Below the pieces are notes generated by a model. It did not search any database, was not told the DNA's origin, and was given only the letters and a program-made list of their open reading frames with translations. From positions 1 to 15,644 of the forward strand of contig JAJUJQ010000022.1 of NCBI GenBank assembly GCA_029265255.1: a stretch of DNA of 15,644 bases, read 5' to 3'. Each line of letters starts with the position of its first letter. The stretch's first letter is position 1. Below are positions 14,022 to 15,644 of this stretch, in pieces. The DNA is from Spirochaetota bacterium (lineage in GTDB: Bacteria > Spirochaetota > Spirochaetia > Treponematales > Rectinemataceae). The translations under genes and the position numbers were made by a program.

Positions 14022-15644
14022 ATGGCAGCAACGAAGAAGAAGGAGAAAAACGCCTCGGATGCGCTCCCGGCGTGTGGCGTTTCCAAACCCAAGACCCTCA
14101 TCATCGTCGAGTCGCCTGCCAAGGCACGGACAATAGAGAAGTATCTCGGCACTCATTTCAGAGTACTTGCCTCGAACGGCCAGGTGATCGACCTGCCCAA
14201 GTCGCGCATGGCGGTCGACATCGAGCACGACTTCGAGCCAGAGTACATCACGGTGCGCGGCAAGGCCGAGAAACTCAGGGAGCTCACCGAAGAGGCGAAA
14301 CGCTCTTGCGCCGTCGTGCTCGCGGCAGACCCCGACCGCGAGGGAGAGGCTATCGCGTACCAAATAGGCAAATACCTCAAAGAAAAGGTACAGCACACGC
14401 CCATACAGAGGGTGACTTTCAATGAAATCACAAAGCCTGCGGTGCAGGAGGCGATGAACCACCCGAGGGACATCAATATGAGCCTCGTCGAGGCGCAGAA
14501 AGCGAGGCGCGTCATCGACCGGCTTGTCGGCTACACCCTTTCCCCGCTCCTTTGGAGGAAGGTGAAGTCGGGACTCTCCGCGGGGCGCGTACAGTCCGTG
14601 GCGCTCAAGCTCATCTGCGACAGAGAAAAGGAAGTCGAATCGTTTATCCCGGAAGAGTACTGGACGATCGAGGCGCACCTGCGCGCCCACCAGCATGCCG
14701 TCCGCGCCGAGCTCGCCCTCCTTGGCGGAGAAAAACCCTCGATCAAGGACGAGGCGCAGGCACACCAGATCATCGCGTCCTTGTCCGGAAAACCTGCCCT
14801 GGTGAGCGATATTCAGTATATAGACCGCACCGTCAAGCCCAAACCTCCTTTTACAACGTCCAAGCTGCAGCAGACCGCCGCAAATCGCCTCGGTTTTACG
14901 AGCACAAAGACGATGAAGATAGCCCAGCAGCTCTACGAGGGCATCGATCTCGGACACCAGAGGCTCGGCCTCATCACCTATATGCGGACTGATTCGACGC
15001 GCATATCCGAGTCCGCACTGCGGGATGCGCACGAATGGCTTGCGAAGTATTTTCCTGCCCAGACGCCTGATGCACCCATCCGCTATTCCGTCAGCAACGC
15101 GGCGCAGGATGCGCACGAAGCCATACGGCCAACGCGGATCGACATCACGCCCGACGAGGCTGCGCGCTATTTGAAGGGTGACCATCTGAAACTGTATTCC
15201 CTCATCTGGGAACGGTTCGTCGCGTCCCAGCTGAAGCCGGCGGTGATCCGGACCGCCACCGCGGACATCCAGATCGGCGAGGGGCTCTTCCGCAGCTCCG
15301 CCTCAAGTTTTTTGGAAGAGGGATTCTATAAGGTCATTCGTCTCGGCGCCTCCAAGGAAGAGCGGACGAGCCATCAGCTTCCCTTCGACAAGGGCGAAAC
15401 GCTCCATGTCGACACAATTGAGGGCGTCCAGCACTTCACGCAGGGGCCTTCGCGTTACACCGACGCTTCGATTGTGCGCGCCCTCGAAGAACTTGGCATC
15501 GGGCGGCCGTCCACCTATGCGCCCACGATCGAGACGCTCATCGAGCGCTTCTATGTGCAGAGAGATAAGCGTCAACTCGTCCCCACGGCGCTGGGCAAGA
15601 TAATAAGCGACATTCTGTCCCAGAACTTTCCGGAGGTGATCAAC
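14022..15644 (+). CDS. topA: DNA topoisomerase I TopA (type IA), 5' part, cut by the right edge
   Basis: TopA relaxes negative supercoils by cutting one strand through a 5'-phosphotyrosine. The 541 codons present cover the TOPRIM domain (TLIIVESPAKARTIEKYLG at 25-43; the acidic triad DPDRE, D103/D105/E107) and most of the core gate. Visible in the gate are RRVIDRLVGYTLSPLLWRK, LSAGRVQSVAL (185-195), and the active-site block LITYMRTDSTRISE (317-330) with catalytic Y320 and R322. Also visible are QDAHEAIRPT (362-371, H365) and LGIGRPSTYAPTI. The usual SxGHxxDLP motif reads SNGQVIDLP, with Q54 replacing the histidine. The remaining third, including any zinc fingers, is outside the window. ATG 14022 follows the dprA TGA directly, 6 bases after AAGGAG (14010-14015). 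Confidence 0.96.
   Translation, partial: MAATKKKEKNASDALPACGVSKPKTLIIVESPAKARTIEKYLGTHFRVLASNGQVIDLPKSRMAVDIEHDFEPEYITVRGKAEKLRELTEEAKRSCAVVLAADPDREGEAIAYQIGKYLKEKVQHTPIQRVTFNEITKPAVQEAMNHPRDINMSLVEAQKARRVIDRLVGYTLSPLLWRKVKSGLSAGRVQSVALKLICDREKEVESFIPEEYWTIEAHLRAHQHAVRAELALLGGEKPSIKDEAQAHQIIASLSGKPALVSDIQYIDRTVKPKPPFTTSKLQQTAANRLGFTSTKTMKIAQQLYEGIDLGHQRLGLITYMRTDSTRISESALRDAHEWLAKYFPAQTPDAPIRYSVSNAAQDAHEAIRPTRIDITPDEAARYLKGDHLKLYSLIWERFVASQLKPAVIRTATADIQIGEGLFRSSASSFLEEGFYKVIRLGASKEERTSHQLPFDKGETLHVDTIEGVQHFTQGPSRYTDASIVRALEELGIGRPSTYAPTIETLIERFYVQRDKRQLVPTALGKIISDILSQNFPEVIN

Noticed and set aside
13230..15185. A 651-codon minus-strand open frame antisense to dprA and topA
   Set aside because: It arises from codon bias on the opposite strand; no family motifs or ribosome binding site fit it, and dprA and topA are certain.
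1..15644. A hidden defence system, CRISPR array or biosynthetic island
   Set aside because: Every long stretch is accounted for by recognisable core genes on a continuous operon plan. The only sizeable gap is 191 bases and holds the mra promoter and operator.

Overview
This window is a bacterial chromosome segment carrying a compact division and cell-wall (dcw) cluster. The most likely source is a GC-rich member of the Spirochaetota. That placement is an inference from gene order: mraZ-rsmH-ftsL-murF-mraY-ftsW-ftsQ-ftsA-ftsZ, followed by a Xer recombinase, dprA and topA, resembles what I recall of treponeme chromosomes. A 16S rRNA or core-protein phylogeny, which the window does not allow, would be needed to confirm it. 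No tRNA, rRNA, CRISPR array, insertion sequence or prophage is visible.

Left part (1-2884): the 3' end of a UvrD/Rep-type helicase gene runs rightward and meets a leftward RlmM-like 2'-O-ribose methyltransferase gene. Their stop codons interlock in the four bases CTAA (561-564). The methyltransferase gene is divergent from an HD-domain phosphohydrolase gene whose ATG lies within about 20 bases of, or overlaps, the methyltransferase start. An extended -10 element (TGCTACAAT) fits a promoter for the HD gene.

Regulatory gap (2885-3075): this AT-rich stretch ends in a recognisable control region. A TTGACA -35 box and a TAAAAT -10 box are followed by four direct repeats with an exact 10-base period (TGGGA, TGGGA, TAGGA, TGGAA). 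These match the known MraZ operator pattern (TGGGN every 10 bases) and run over the mraZ ribosome binding site up to its ATG.

Main operon (3076 to the right edge): twelve rightward genes with gaps of 0-21 bases or overlaps of 4-14 bases (up to 60 bases before dprA, depending on its start), so probably one long transcript. MraZ (regulator), RsmH (16S rRNA methylation), FtsL, MurF and MraY (lipid I precursor steps), FtsW (septal glycosyltransferase), FtsQ/DivIB, FtsA, FtsZ, a XerC/XerD-type recombinase, DprA and TopA (cut by the edge). FtsL, FtsW and FtsQ are inner-membrane divisome parts. FtsA tethers FtsZ through a visible C-terminal amphipathic helix, and FtsZ ends in the conserved tail peptide that binds FtsA. 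ftsI, murE, murD, murG, murC and ddl are absent from the cluster and must lie elsewhere.

The most unusual point is ftsA. Its reading frame has no ATG, GTG or TTG upstream of residue 54. A perfect Shine-Dalgarno sequence sits 6 bases before a CTG codon, in an 8-base overlap (CTGGCTGA) that is the one-base variant of the ftsW/ftsQ junction (ATGGCTGA). I see no sign of a wholly new system here; the interest lies in non-canonical initiation, the operator, and how the cluster is built.
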